A DNA stretch of 64,000 bases from Robiginitalea aestuariiviva (lineage in GTDB: Bacteria > Bacteroidota > Bacteroidia > Flavobacteriales > Flavobacteriaceae), in NCBI RefSeq assembly GCF_029537735.1, contig NZ_JARPUQ010000002.1:487536-551535 (forward strand), in the 5' to 3' direction. This document shows, piece by piece, positions 45,487 to 53,937 of this stretch. Numbering within the stretch: the first letter of the stretch is position 1; each line of letters begins with the position of its first letter. Position numbers and translations under genes: made by a program. The notes under the pieces are model-generated. The model made no database searches. It had not been told where the DNA came from and saw nothing but the letters and a program-made list of their open reading frames with translations.

Positions 45487-47205
45487 TTAATACCCAACCG
45501 CCGCCCCTTCCGGGCTGGAGGAATCGGCAGCCCCAATGATAATATGTTGGGCGGCGTCTATTTGAATGCCCATCAATTCCCCCAGGGTCCCCCAGGCAAC
45601 GAGCTCGTGATTCATGGCTTCCAGGGCCCTTCGGGTATCCGGGGACAATAACAAACCTTCATAAAACAGCTTATCCGGCAACCACTGGTGGTGGATTTTC
45701 ATCGCCTCAATGGCCCGGTCTACCCTCATCTCGTGTTCCAGCACATTCAGCACCGTCTGAAAAACGGTATTGATGATGGTCCGGCCCCCGGGACTTCCGA
45801 TGATCAGGTAGGGTTTGCCGTCTTTGGCAACAATGGTGGGGGTCATGCTGGAAAGCATCCTTTTTTCGGGCTGGATGATGTTGGGGCTGCTGCCAATAAG
45901 GCCGGAGGTAGAGGTGTGGTTGGGGATGGGGTTAAAATCTCCCATTTCATTATTGAAAATAAACCCCAGTTTAGGGGAGCCCATCCCGGAACCATATCCA
46001 TGCTCCAGGGTATAGGTCAGGGAAACGGCATTGCCCTTTTTATCCAGTACGGAAAAGTGGGTGGTACTGTTGCCGTCGTACAGCTGCCCGAATTGGGTGG
46101 AGTCGCTGGGCGAGGCCCTCGAAAAGTCAATCTGTGCAAAGCGTTTTTTGGCAAAGGCTTTGGAGGTCAATTGTTGAACCGGGGTATCCGGGTTAAAATC
46201 GGGATCTCCCAGGTGTTCTGCCCGGTCGGCAAAAGCCCGCCTCATGGTTTCCGCCAGCAAGTGCACATATGCGGCAGAATTGAATTCAAGGCTATCCAGA
46301 TTGGCCTGTTCCATAAGGTTCATCATCTCAATAAGGGCTACCCCTCCCGAACTTGGCGGCGGCATGGAGTAAATCTCATAGCCCTTATAGGTCCCTTTTA
46401 TGGGTTCCCTTTCCACGGCGGAGTAGTGCTGCAGGTCCTTTTCGGTAATGATCCCCCCATTTTCCTTCATAAACCGGGCAATTTCCCGGGCTACGGCTCC
46501 TTTATAAAAACCGTCATGGCCCTTGTCCCGGATGGCCGATAGGGTTTGGGCCAGTTCCGGCTGCTTCCAGACTTCCCCAAAATCGGTAAGCTGCCCATTG
46601 TCCTTCCTGAAATAGTCCTTCAGGAATGGGATGTCGGAGTTGGCATCAAAGAACCGGGCGGCGCTGGCCAGGCTCCAGGGGAGTTCAAACCCGTTTTGGG
46701 CCAGGTCTACGGCGGGCTGCACCAAATCCGCCCAGGGCAATTGCCCGTATTGCCGGTGTGCCAGGTACAGGCCCGCCACCGTGCCGGGTACCCCTACCGA
46801 TTTCAGGCCCACATGGTTCATGGTAGCTTCCCTCCCGTAGAGGTTTTTGCCCCTGGGCAGGTTGCCGGCCGCATCCAGAAACATATCGGCCGTGGCCTGC
46901 AGGGGTGCCTTTTCCCGGAAGTCAATGGTGGTGGTATGTCCGGTGGAATCCATAAATACCAGGAAGCCCCCGCCGCCCAGGTTCCCGGCCGTAGGATGGG
47001 TAACCGCCAGGGCAAACGCGGTTGCCACCGAGGCGTCTATGGCATTGCCGCCTTTTTTCAGGATTTGGACCCCTACCTCGGAAGCGATTTTGCTGCTGGA
47101 TACCACCATGCCATTGCGGGCATAGGTTTGTGCCTGCAGGGCATGACCCCCCAGGGCCAGGCAGCAGCATATAAAGATGAGGATTCCAATACGAGTCATA
47201 GGCAT
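45487..47205 (-). CDS. ggt: Gamma-glutamyltransferase
   Basis: A 572-residue proenzyme with signal peptide (about 1-25). The autocleavage and nucleophile Thr lies in GNSTTHFSVLDKKGNAVSLTYT (about 384-405). Substrate-binding SSPNIIQPEKRMLSSMTPTIV and GSPGGRTI are present. It cleaves glutathione and gamma-glutamyl compounds in the periplasm. Its start marks the left edge of the cassette array. Confidence 0.93.
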   Translation of the reverse strand: MPMTRIGILIFICCCLALGGHALQAQTYARNGMVVSSSKIASEVGVQILKKGGNAIDASVATAFALAVTHPTAGNLGGGGFLVFMDSTGHTTTIDFREKAPLQATADMFLDAAGNLPRGKNLYGREATMNHVGLKSVGVPGTVAGLYLAHRQYGQLPWADLVQPAVDLAQNGFELPWSLASAARFFDANSDIPFLKDYFRKDNGQLTDFGEVWKQPELAQTLSAIRDKGHDGFYKGAVAREIARFMKENGGIITEKDLQHYSAVEREPIKGTYKGYEIYSMPPPSSGGVALIEMMNLMEQANLDSLEFNSAAYVHLLAETMRRAFADRAEHLGDPDFNPDTPVQQLTSKAFAKKRFAQIDFSRASPSDSTQFGQLYDGNSTTHFSVLDKKGNAVSLTYTLEHGYGSGMGSPKLGFIFNNEMGDFNPIPNHTSTSGLIGSSPNIIQPEKRMLSSMTPTIVAKDGKPYLIIGSPGGRTIINTVFQTVLNVLEHEMRVDRAIEAMKIHHQWLPDKLFYEGLLLSPDTRRALEAMNHELVAWGTLGELMGIQIDAAQHIIIGAADSSSPEGAAVGY

Positions 47206-47240
47206 AGTTTCATGTAAACCGCGGGCAGGGAGCCATGGCG

Positions 47241-47303
47241 GCTTTTAAATGTAGGGATTTTTGGGGTGGGGGAGATGCGGCTAAGGGGCATGCTAAGTAT
47301 TGC
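47241..47303 (-). repeat. Truncated terminal attC-like site
   Basis: Reads AATACTTAGCATGCCCC and continues on the minus strand like one half of the family A site (GCCGCATCTCCCCCACCCC, then AAAAATCCCTACATTTAA). The other half is missing where ggt begins, so this is the broken distal end of the array. Confidence 0.7.
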
Positions 47304-47304
47304 A

Positions 47305-47602
47305 TTACGCTGGATATGACAGCCCATCAATAAAATCCTCAAAACCCCATGCACTGGTTTCATCAATGTTCAAATCCATTTGGAGATAAGCTTTAGTGGG
47401 TTCACCATTAGAATTTAAATTTCTGTAATCCAAGGCGATCCACCAATGGCCAACGCCTGAAAGTAAAACCAGGTTTTGGGGTAGCCCATCCGTGAATATT
47501 GTAGTATAAAGCCTTTGCGGTATCCGGTTCGTGCCTGTTTACACCTGAAATCCTTTCAGTATAGTCGATTATCTTCCCTGCAGGGGACTTACGTATTGCC
47601 AT
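47305..47602 (-). pseudogene. Frameshifted last cassette gene
   Basis: MAIRKSPAGKIIDYTERISGVNRHEP...WATPKPGF reads for about 50 codons and then leaves frame near 47470. The +1 frame continues sensibly as LSGVGHWWIALDYRNLNSNGEP and on to GFEDFIDGLSYPA before TAA at 47305. One extra base, probably in the TTTT run, breaks the gene. The family is not recognised; a sequencing error is possible. Confidence 0.6.
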
Positions 47603-47702
47603 TAATGTTACCGCCTTTCTGCCTTTTCAGTAACTTAATAGAGGAGCTCAGCAAGGTAAAAACGGAGGAGTCAGAAAAAGCGTGGACTTCTTCCAAAACC
47701 AT
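47589..47702 (-). pseudogene. Probable upstream fragment of the same decayed gene
   Basis: A 37-codon frame (MVLEEVHAFSDSSVFTLLSSSIK...) ends across the start of the frameshifted gene. Further upstream (47745-47890) another frame ends SSWIIGNIEIAIAPFSNPF, also without an intact gene. I read 47.3-47.9 kb as remnants of one or two decayed cassettes. Confidence 0.35.
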
Positions 47703-47898
47703 AGGGTTGGGTTTAAACTACCTGAATACTTCACACTAATTATCAGCTATTATTATGATGTAGCAGAACGGGTTTGAAAATGGTGCGATTGCTATTTCAA
47801 TGTTCCCAATTATCCAACTACTATTCAATTGAATTTCGGAGCTACCTACAGGGAGGGTAAGATCTTCCCCTTGCACTTTAGTTTTTATAAGCCCTGGA

Positions 47899-48306
47899 TT
47901 AAACCTTCTCTGCATTATTTATCCTCATGTAAAGAATAAATGAAAGCAAACCTGCTATAAGGGTTGCTACAATATCTTTCCAGTCGAAATTACTGCCCGG
48001 TAAGAATATTTGCCAAAATTCATATAGACTATACCCAATAATAAAGAATGGAAAAAAGAATTTCCCATTTTGGTAGTTTGGATACAGGAGGAGTAACATA
48101 AAAAAGATTTGGGTAACAGTTCCGAATAAATTGCCTACGGTATCCGCAATACCGAAATCGTTTATGTCATTGGAATAAATATAGGGCCTGTATATCTCTC
48201 GCCCAATTTCTGTTAAGGCAAATGAAACTATAAACACAGTGAGATAAACGAATCTAATCTTGTCAAATTTAAATAGCCGCTCTCGCGTGATAAACTTCTC
48301 TTTCAT
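47899..48306 (-). CDS. Cassette gene: hypothetical four-helix membrane protein
   Basis: 135 residues with hydrophobic segments near 18-36, 55-77, 84-102 and 108-126. Not recognised. It starts 17 bases after a degenerate attC-like core (GTTAAAATTT), so it has almost no leader, as for a cassette gene. Confidence 0.65.
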   Translation of the reverse strand: MKEKFITRERLFKFDKIRFVYLTVFIVSFALTEIGREIYRPYIYSNDINDFGIADTVGNLFGTVTQIFFMLLLLYPNYQNGKFFFPFFIIGYSLYEFWQIFLPGSNFDWKDIVATLIAGLLSFILYMRINNAEKV

Positions 48307-48318
48307 TATCAGCCTTAA

Positions 48319-48441
48319 ATTTTAACGCATTACATGAGGTGTGAATGAAGCAAATTAGTGCTTTAGCAGCAAATGGAGGGATTGAATGTAAAGATTTTTC
48401 GGATTGGGTGGTATGGTCAGGGCTATGCCTGATGTTATAGA
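48319..48441 (-). repeat. Degenerate attC-like site
   Basis: Arms AACGCATTACA and GGCTATGCCTGATGTT, with a family A-like right half (GATTTTTCGG, GGTATGGTCAGG). Core on the minus strand is GTTAAAATTT. The segment 48442-48701 to its right holds no gene or repeat I can recognise. Confidence 0.55.
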
Positions 48442-48701
48442 AGTAGTTATTCTCTCTCCCCATTTTTAAGCAGATACCGATAGAGGGGATTACTCAAAAG
48501 GAGAACCCGCGGGATAATTTATATGGGCAGGTTAAAGGATATCCGGCCGGCAGACCCGTGCAGGGTTTCGGTTTGCTGGAATGAAATGCCTTTAAATGCA
48601 AAAACAGGAACACCAGTTTGGCTATAAAACCCCTCAAATATTTAGAACGTCTAATCCCGGTAAAAATTCAAACTTTAGGGGACTGAATAGGTGGACGGCC
48701 C

Positions 48702-49202
48702 TTAGTTATCCATTTTCCTGAAGGCAAAAGGAATTTCCATTTCGGGATTGGAAACGGCGGCCTTTAACACCTCGCCTTCAACCCAATATTTAATTCGGTT
48801 GGGAAAGTCGATGTCGGGATTCTCCACCACGAATTCGCGTGCAGCAGAGCCCGTTCCCTTAAATAGGGTGTACTCCGGTTCCTCAGGGGATTTCACCCGA
48901 AGGTCCCAGCGGTTCCCGGATCTGGCCAGGACCATGTTTTCCTGCCAAATGGTATCCCCTGCTTGCAGGGTAAAACCCAGGCCTGCATATTCGGTGGGGC
49001 TGATCTTCTCCCAGTGTTCAAAGGTTTCTTTTCCTTCTTCCTCGTTAAGCCTTTTCCATTGCCCCAGCAACCAGTCCATATTTTCGCGTTGGCCCGAAAC
49101 TTCCACCTGTTCCGCTTCCATAACGTCTTCCTTTACGCCCTTTTTGTTTGGGTTGCAGGAAACCAGGGCTATCGCCATAAGGGTAAAAAGTGTATTGCGC
49201 AT
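48702..49202 (-). CDS. Cassette-region gene: DUF6265-like lipoprotein
   Basis: 166 residues with signal MRNTLFTLMAIALVSCNPN (Cys16 lipidated). MDWLLGQWKRLNEEEGKETFEHWEKISPTEYAGLGF matches DUF6265, a small beta-barrel (lipocalin-like) family of unknown role. Higher GC than cassettes further right, so this may be an older or resident gene. Confidence 0.75.
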   Translation of the reverse strand: MRNTLFTLMAIALVSCNPNKKGVKEDVMEAEQVEVSGQRENMDWLLGQWKRLNEEEGKETFEHWEKISPTEYAGLGFTLQAGDTIWQENMVLARSGNRWDLRVKSPEEPEYTLFKGTGSAAREFVVENPDIDFPNRIKYWVEGEVLKAAVSNPEMEIPFAFRKMDN

Positions 49203-49284
49203 ATTACTAGGTCTTTAGTACGACGGTGTTGGGTTTACCATGGGGGTGCAGCTTGAAACAGGGCTTACATGGGCTTTCCCGTTT

Positions 49285-49677
49285 TTAATGGATTCTCCTG
49301 TACTTACCCTGCTCCACATACGTGCCACTGGGGTTGGGATAATAAAAGGTCAACATGCGTTTAGTGAGCGTGAACCCACCCCCCAGGCGGACCTCGTTTC
49401 CGTCCTTATTTTCAATCAGGATAAAATATTTTCCTTCCCGTTGGAACCGCCCCGTTTTAACTTCAGGTTCCATACGCGTATATGCGGTCCACTTCTTTTC
49501 GTCCTCGAAATCCCAGATTTTTCGGGTATAGGTGGAGTCTGGGTGCAGTTGGAGGGTGCTCACAATATAGAGATCATCATAGAGGTAATCGCGCCACAGA
49601 TAGAGCGGATCCTCCTTTTGAGCAACCACACCCGAGAGGGAAAAGGTCAATACAAAGGTGAGAAAAAACGTGTTCAA
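49285..49677 (-). CDS. Cassette gene: hypothetical secreted protein
   Basis: 130 residues with signal peptide (NTFFLTFVLTFSLSGVVAQ). The mature beta-rich domain (LQLHPDSTYTRKIWDFEDEKKWTAYTRMEPEVKTGRF) is not recognised. The start is TTG inside the core GTTGAACACG, so the recombination core itself supplies the start codon. A weak match to the core complement (TTTCAAGC) lies past its 3' end near 49250. Confidence 0.62.
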   Translation of the reverse strand: MNTFFLTFVLTFSLSGVVAQKEDPLYLWRDYLYDDLYIVSTLQLHPDSTYTRKIWDFEDEKKWTAYTRMEPEVKTGRFQREGKYFILIENKDGNEVRLGGGFTLTKRMLTFYYPNPSGTYVEQGKYRRIH

Positions 49678-49679
49678 CT

Positions 49680-49838
49680 ATACCGAATTTAATTTGAGGC
49701 GCACCTGCCGCCACTGAATTTTTAGTGCCCCAGGCTGGCTATGGAAAGGGCGCGCTTCCCGGGGATTGATTAGGGGTGAATTTAGGGAAAATTCTGTCGG
49801 GTTGGGGGAGGACCAGATTGGGAAGCACCCGGGGTTGA
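49680..49838 (-). repeat. Degenerate family B attC-like site
   Basis: The right half (GGTGAATTTAGGGAAAATTC, then GAAGCACCCGGGGTTGAAC) is a diverged family B copy. Arm AAGTTCAA matches the GTTATTGAACTT core at the start of the DUF6090 cassette, which identifies it as that cassette's own site. Confidence 0.5.
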
Positions 49839-49845
49839 ACTTTTG

Positions 49846-50613
49846 TCAATATTGGATCTTGTTTTTTCTTAATTCCTGCTCTATTTCAGCGACCAAGGCT
49901 TTGCTGTTGGTAAGTATTTCTTTAACGTACGCTCGCTGGGCGCCATTAACCGCCTCTGCCACATGGCTATAGAATCTGGATAAAGCCAAATACGCAGGCG
50001 AATTGTGATTGCTGATCCAGGTTGTATCAAGCAATGCCCTATCGAAGGATTGGTCTTTGTAGTGCCTCTTTATATAATCGAAAGGATTTAAATGGGACGC
50101 TTTGAAATACTCCCGCGAATCTTCATTAATCTCTCTGAAGTTTTGTTGGTACGCCTCTATTAAAGCATAATGATCACTCAGATTATTGAGCAAATCCCTA
50201 TTGGTAATAATATAAATGCCACGGGTATTTAGCATTTCATCATAGGTCTTTCTATTTACGGCAAAACTTTGCCAACGGTATTGAATGAGCGAATCGAGGG
50301 TGATGATGTCCTTTACGGATGTTGCTCCAAGTAATAATTCCAATCCCTTTTCCTGCCGGCGTTCATATACCTCTAAAACGGAATCCCGCAACGTCAGGTA
50401 TTGAATATCCGCATGGATATCGTCTTTCAGTTTTTGCAGGAATGATAATTCCGCCTTGCGTTCTTTTCTATCTTCATTAAAATCGTTTAGCTGTATGGCG
50501 ATCAAAATACCGATTACGACAAGTATGATCTCGCCAATGGCATAAAAGAGATACTTACGGATCTTGTTTTCACCGAGTAATCTTTGCCTGATTTTTCTAA
50601 AGAATTTTATCAT
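49846..50613 (-). CDS. Cassette gene: DUF6090 family protein
   Basis: 255 residues starting MIKFFRKIRQRLLGENKIRKYLFYAIGEIILVVIGILIAIQLNDFNEDRK, the hallmark of DUF6090: one transmembrane helix (about 24-43), then a long helical periplasmic or cytoplasmic domain. Common and often multicopy in Flavobacteriia, function unknown. A longer start would translate the core region and is rejected. Confidence 0.82.
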   Translation of the reverse strand: MIKFFRKIRQRLLGENKIRKYLFYAIGEIILVVIGILIAIQLNDFNEDRKERKAELSFLQKLKDDIHADIQYLTLRDSVLEVYERRQEKGLELLLGATSVKDIITLDSLIQYRWQSFAVNRKTYDEMLNTRGIYIITNRDLLNNLSDHYALIEAYQQNFREINEDSREYFKASHLNPFDYIKRHYKDQSFDRALLDTTWISNHNSPAYLALSRFYSHVAEAVNGAQRAYVKEILTNSKALVAEIEQELRKNKIQY

Positions 50614-50629
50614 GGGTTCGTGTTGCGGA

Positions 50630-50826
50630 TCATGAAGTTCAATAACCAAGGGTCCATTTAGTGATGCACTTCATTTTGGACGAAAAAGATCCTACTGAAG
50701 GCGCCCATAGGCCGGTTAGCAAAACAACCCTGGAAGGAAAGCTTCCGGGCTTTTAGTTTGTTTCAAGTTAGGAAAATTCTTCGGGTTGAGAGGTTGCCGG
50801 AATGGGGTATATCCGATGCTGAACAT
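50630..50826 (-). repeat. Degenerate family B attC-like site
   Basis: Contains GATGCACTTCATTTTGGACG, AAGATCCTACTGAAGGCGCC, the box GTTAGGAAAATTCTTCGGG and GGAATGGGGTATATCCGATG, all diverged from family B. The left arm is AATAAC and the right arm GCTGAAC. Confidence 0.6.
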
Positions 50827-50835
50827 AGTAGTTTA

Positions 50836-51288
50836 TCAAAGGGCTTTGTACTTTTCTTCCCCGTCTACATAATAGACTTCTTCTAAAAGCCATTTGCCTT
50901 TGGAAAGAAGAAAGTGATATTCATAATCAGCAAAGCTGTATGGATGTTTGGGATCATTGAAATGCGTTTTTACAATAGTTTTGAGCGCCCCTACATCGGT
51001 ACCCACAATTTGTTCATGTTCTGGATGATGGTTTGATTCTGATCCAAAAGTAATGCCTTGATAGTCCTTATTTGGAATGCAGTATTTACGGATGATCTGA
51101 CGATATTTTTTTTCAATGGCCTTTTCATTACTCCCAATCCCTTCATCCGTTCGAAAGGCATATTGATTCCAGTCATAATAGTCCTGGATAAAGGCCAGGG
51201 TTAGCTGTTCAGGGGTTAAGATTGCTGATTTTTGGCCAAGACAGCTTGTAGATAAGGTAAAAAGGACCAAAAGAATGGAGTACTTCAT
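50836..51288 (-). CDS. Cassette gene: exported NTF2-like protein (tentative)
   Basis: 150 residues with signal MKYSILLVLFTLSTSCLGQ (the Cys suggests a possible lipoprotein). The layout AFIQDYYDWNQYAFR...KWLLEEVYYVDGEEKY resembles NTF2-fold immunity-like proteins, but similarity is only by eye. Confidence 0.62.
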   Translation of the reverse strand: MKYSILLVLFTLSTSCLGQKSAILTPEQLTLAFIQDYYDWNQYAFRTDEGIGSNEKAIEKKYRQIIRKYCIPNKDYQGITFGSESNHHPEHEQIVGTDVGALKTIVKTHFNDPKHPYSFADYEYHFLLSKGKWLLEEVYYVDGEEKYKAL

Positions 51289-51323
51289 TGGTTACTGTTA
51301 TACACCTGGTTGGCAACATTAAG

Positions 51324-51989
51324 TTAAAGAAATCTATACGCTGTAATTTGCCAATTATACATTTCTTCTAATTCCGAAAGGCTCTTAAGTTTTTTAAGAT
51401 GGTCTATGTCGATGAAGTTCACTTCGGTGGAGTCTTTAGAGATATGCCCTTTTTCATTTCGAATTACTCGTGATTTGAAATCATAGAAGTCAAATTCAAC
51501 ATTTCCCGAAGCTGAATGAACACCACCGCTTATTGCACTTACTAGCAGCAGGTCATTATTTGAAAATTCAAAAAAATATGCCGTATTGCTGCGTGTGTAT
51601 TGATAAGAAATTGAAAGTTGACCATCAATTATTTGAATTTCAGGCGCTAAAAATGGTACCATTCCACCTTCATCAGGCCGGGCTATAAATCGATTGTTTT
51701 GTATTGAAACCTTCGGTTGACCATGATTGGAAATGAGAACTGCAATGATTCGACCTTTATTGGGTAAGCGTTTGCAACCGTTACATCGAACTTCCCGTAT
51801 ACTATCATGGGATTGTAAAATGGCTACATAGTCATCGATCTTATCATTATTCAAATCACCGGAGGCTCCCAAAAATACACTCCAACCGTCGATATTTTTG
51901 ATTTCATTTAAAGTTTTTCCAGACAAATTCGGGTATTGCGAAAAACAAAAATTGGAAATCAGAAGAATGAAGGATAGGAGAAACTTCAT
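51324..51989 (-). CDS. Cassette gene: secreted protein with FG-GAP-like motif
   Basis: 221 residues with signal MKFLLSFILLISNFCFSQ. GASGDLNNDKIDDYVAILQS is a calcium-binding-like DxNxDxxxD loop of the FG-GAP/VCBS type, once only. Rest not recognised. Its core GTTGGTCAC and end arm GTTGCCAAC bracket it as a cassette; the site after it (51290-51320) is very short. Confidence 0.68.
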   Translation of the reverse strand: MKFLLSFILLISNFCFSQYPNLSGKTLNEIKNIDGWSVFLGASGDLNNDKIDDYVAILQSHDSIREVRCNGCKRLPNKGRIIAVLISNHGQPKVSIQNNRFIARPDEGGMVPFLAPEIQIIDGQLSISYQYTRSNTAYFFEFSNNDLLLVSAISGGVHSASGNVEFDFYDFKSRVIRNEKGHISKDSTEVNFIDIDHLKKLKSLSELEEMYNWQITAYRFL

Positions 51990-52000
51990 ATACGTATTGT

Positions 52001-52058
52001 GACCAACGTTTCACCGTAAGGCCATCATTTTAATGTGGCTTAGGTGCCCTTGTGGCTA
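52001..52058 (-). repeat. Short attC-like site (about 58 bp)
   Basis: GACCAACGTT...CCCTTGTGGC encloses the imperfect dyad CACCGTAAGGCCA / TGGCTTAGGTG. This is within the size range of classical attC sites and lacks the long interior of families A-C. Confidence 0.55.
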
Positions 52059-52970
52059 GTTTTTGTTTATACTGAAATTAAAGACATCGGGTCTAGAATA
52101 ATGTCCTACGACATCAAACATTCGTTTTGCCTTAATAACATCATCTAGATTTAAATCCGCATATAGAATCCCTTCTTGAGATGCTAACGGGCCTGCGAGG
52201 AGTTTTCCATTGGGTGAAATTATTGCACTATTTCCGATGTTTATCCATTCTCTTCCCTCAGGATAAAGATTTTTAAAATCATATCCGTCTGGAATATCGT
52301 CCATCTTTAAAGCCATACATGTGCTTATAACAAATACCCCTCCTTCTCTTGCTATATGCTGCATCGATTGAAGCCAGTTGGGGCTTTTATCCCATGTAGG
52401 TGTTACTAAGATCTGGGTGCCGGCTTCGTAAATAGCATTTCTGGCTAAGGGCATAAAGTTTTCCCAACAGATCAATCCTGCAATTTTTCCAACGGAAGAA
52501 TCATAAGCATTTAGGGTGGTTCCATCTCCCTGAGACCATACCAACCGTTCGCCTCCCGTGGGAATTAATTTTCGGTGTTTTCCGAGAATATCGCCGTTAT
52601 TATCTATGAAGAGTAAGCTATTAAATAAACTCGCATTGCTTGTTTCAGAGTTACGTTCGTGCATGCCCATTACGACATTAATATTAGCCTCCTTGGCTGC
52701 TTTACTAAGCTTATCTGTGGAACTATCAGGAATAGAAACGGCATTTTCTATAAGCTCTAAATAAAGCTCATTTAGCTCGGCGCCTTTGCTGTTAGGAATA
52801 AGCCACACCCAGTCGGGATAACCGGAAATAAAGGCTTCGGGAAAAACAATTAATTCAGCCCCATTTCCGCCAGCCTCTTTAATTGCCTTACAAGCCTTTT
52901 CCACCGTTTTTTGTTTGTTCAGAAAGACAGGTGAAAGTTGGGCGGCAGCTACCTTGATGTTTTTTGTCAT
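52056..52970 (-). CDS. Cassette gene: nitrilase-family carbon-nitrogen hydrolase
   Basis: 304 residues from MTKNIKVAAAQLSP. The Glu-Lys-Cys triad is visible in FPEAFISGYPDW (Glu about 45), KHRKLIPT (Lys about 130) and GLICWENFMPLAR (Cys about 165). The CWEN context is that of true nitrilases/cyanide-type hydrolases rather than amidases. The frame is open for 36 more codons upstream, but these translate the recombination site and are not protein. This is the largest enzyme in the array. Confidence 0.88.
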   Translation of the reverse strand: MTKNIKVAAAQLSPVFLNKQKTVEKACKAIKEAGGNGAELIVFPEAFISGYPDWVWLIPNSKGAELNELYLELIENAVSIPDSSTDKLSKAAKEANINVVMGMHERNSETSNASLFNSLLFIDNNGDILGKHRKLIPTGGERLVWSQGDGTTLNAYDSSVGKIAGLICWENFMPLARNAIYEAGTQILVTPTWDKSPNWLQSMQHIAREGGVFVISTCMALKMDDIPDGYDFKNLYPEGREWINIGNSAIISPNGKLLAGPLASQEGILYADLNLDDVIKAKRMFDVVGHYSRPDVFNFSINKN

Positions 52971-52988
52971 TGGGTCTTCTTTATAATG

Positions 52989-53208
52989 GGCTACAACGCC
53001 CCAGGGTAGGCCCACGTATTGTCTCCGACGAGCAAACTGTGTTTGCGGGAGGAAGACACGAGGCTTATGGCGCGCCACTGGATGGAGCCGTACGGGCGGC
53101 GAGCGAAAAAAGCCGGAACGCGTGGTTTCCGGATTGATTACTCTTGAAAGTTAGCAATTTCTAGCACACGGAAGACTACCGGAATGGGGCATGCCTGGTG
53201 TTAGGTCC
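52989..53208 (-). repeat. attC-like site, family C (longer variant)
   Basis: Arms CTACAACGCCCCAGGGTAGGC and GGGGCATGCCTGGTGTTAGG. The interior contains TGGATGGAGCCGTACGG, GATTACTCTTGAAAGTTAGC and an additional segment not in the other family C copy. The core for the nitrilase cassette is GTTGTAGCCC. Confidence 0.8.
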
Positions 53209-53210
53209 TG

Positions 53211-53513
53211 TTATTGCTCCCAAAACCGCACTTTCAGATCCATTCTTCCATGAAGAATCCGGGTTATTTCAATGAGATCGGGATCCATAATGCGGTAGAA
53301 AATTAATTGCTTATTGAATGGAAATCTAATAAGACTGCTGGCTATACCCTTGTAGTCTTTACCCAGCTCGGGATTTGTTGCAAGGTCTTGAAAGCAATCA
53401 ACTAATCCTTGGTAATATTTATCTGCTTGTGATTCTGACCATTCATCGAGAGTGTAATTCCATATATTTCCGAGGTCCTCAACAGCTGTGTTGGTCAAGT
53501 AATATTTAGCCAT
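53211..53513 (-). CDS. parE: Cassette gene: ParE/RelE-type toxin
   Basis: 100 residues. YYLTNTAVEDLGNIWNYTLDEWSESQADKYYQGLVDCFQDLATNPELGK...FYRIMDPDLIEITRILHGRMDL is the ParE family pattern (gyrase-poisoning toxin). It overlaps the antitoxin gene by 8 bp. Arm GGACCTAAC and core GTTAGGTGCC bracket the pair as a single cassette. Confidence 0.9.
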   Translation of the reverse strand: MAKYYLTNTAVEDLGNIWNYTLDEWSESQADKYYQGLVDCFQDLATNPELGKDYKGIASSLIRFPFNKQLIFYRIMDPDLIEITRILHGRMDLKVRFWEQ

Positions 53514-53757
53514 TGAGCCCTCTTTTGGCTTTCAGGGATGCCAGGTGCACTTTAGGATTGAAATCCTTGGCTCGGCCGCTGTTGATGCCTTCATCGATTG
53601 CATTCTTAAGCGCGAGCACTTTGGATTCTTCTTCTTCCAGCAGTCGAAGGCCTGCACGAATAACTTCGCTAACGTTTTTGTATCTGCCTTCTGATATGCG
53701 CTGATGCACGAAATCGTCAAAGTAATTGCCTAAGGATATGGAAGTGTTTTTGCTCAT
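53506..53757 (-). CDS. parD: Cassette gene: ParD-type antitoxin
   Basis: 83 residues. A ribbon-helix-helix N-terminus (TSISLGNYFDDFVHQRISEGRYKNVSEVIRAGLRLLEEEE) is followed by a toxin-binding tail. It binds ParE and represses the operon in known systems. Toxin-antitoxin cassettes stabilise large integron arrays, which agrees with its place here. Confidence 0.9.
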   Translation of the reverse strand: MSKNTSISLGNYFDDFVHQRISEGRYKNVSEVIRAGLRLLEEEESKVLALKNAIDEGINSGRAKDFNPKVHLASLKAKRGLNG

Positions 53758-53805
53758 TAGAATGCATTTAGAAGAAATATACCAAAAATTGGTAAAAGAA
53801 CCAAT

Positions 53806-53937
53806 GGCACCTAACGCCCCTGACTATGGCCCGGTACTTTAATGCCTAGGCCTTAGCGGGCAGTTTTATGAATCTCTAAGATAGGGAATTAGCGCAAGCC
53901 CTGGCAAGTAATGGGGCATAGGTGTTGTTGGCAAAAG
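53806..53937 (-). repeat. attC-like site, divergent interior
   Basis: Arms CACCTAACGCCCC and GGGGCATAGGTGTTGTTGGC. The interior holds TGAATCTCTAAGATAGGGAA, a variant of the conserved one-sided block. Confidence 0.7.

Noticed and set aside
47515-47739. A 74-codon plus-strand frame in the decayed left end of the array
   Set aside because: It is antisense to the remnants on the minus strand and has no signal, motif or site-bounded limits.
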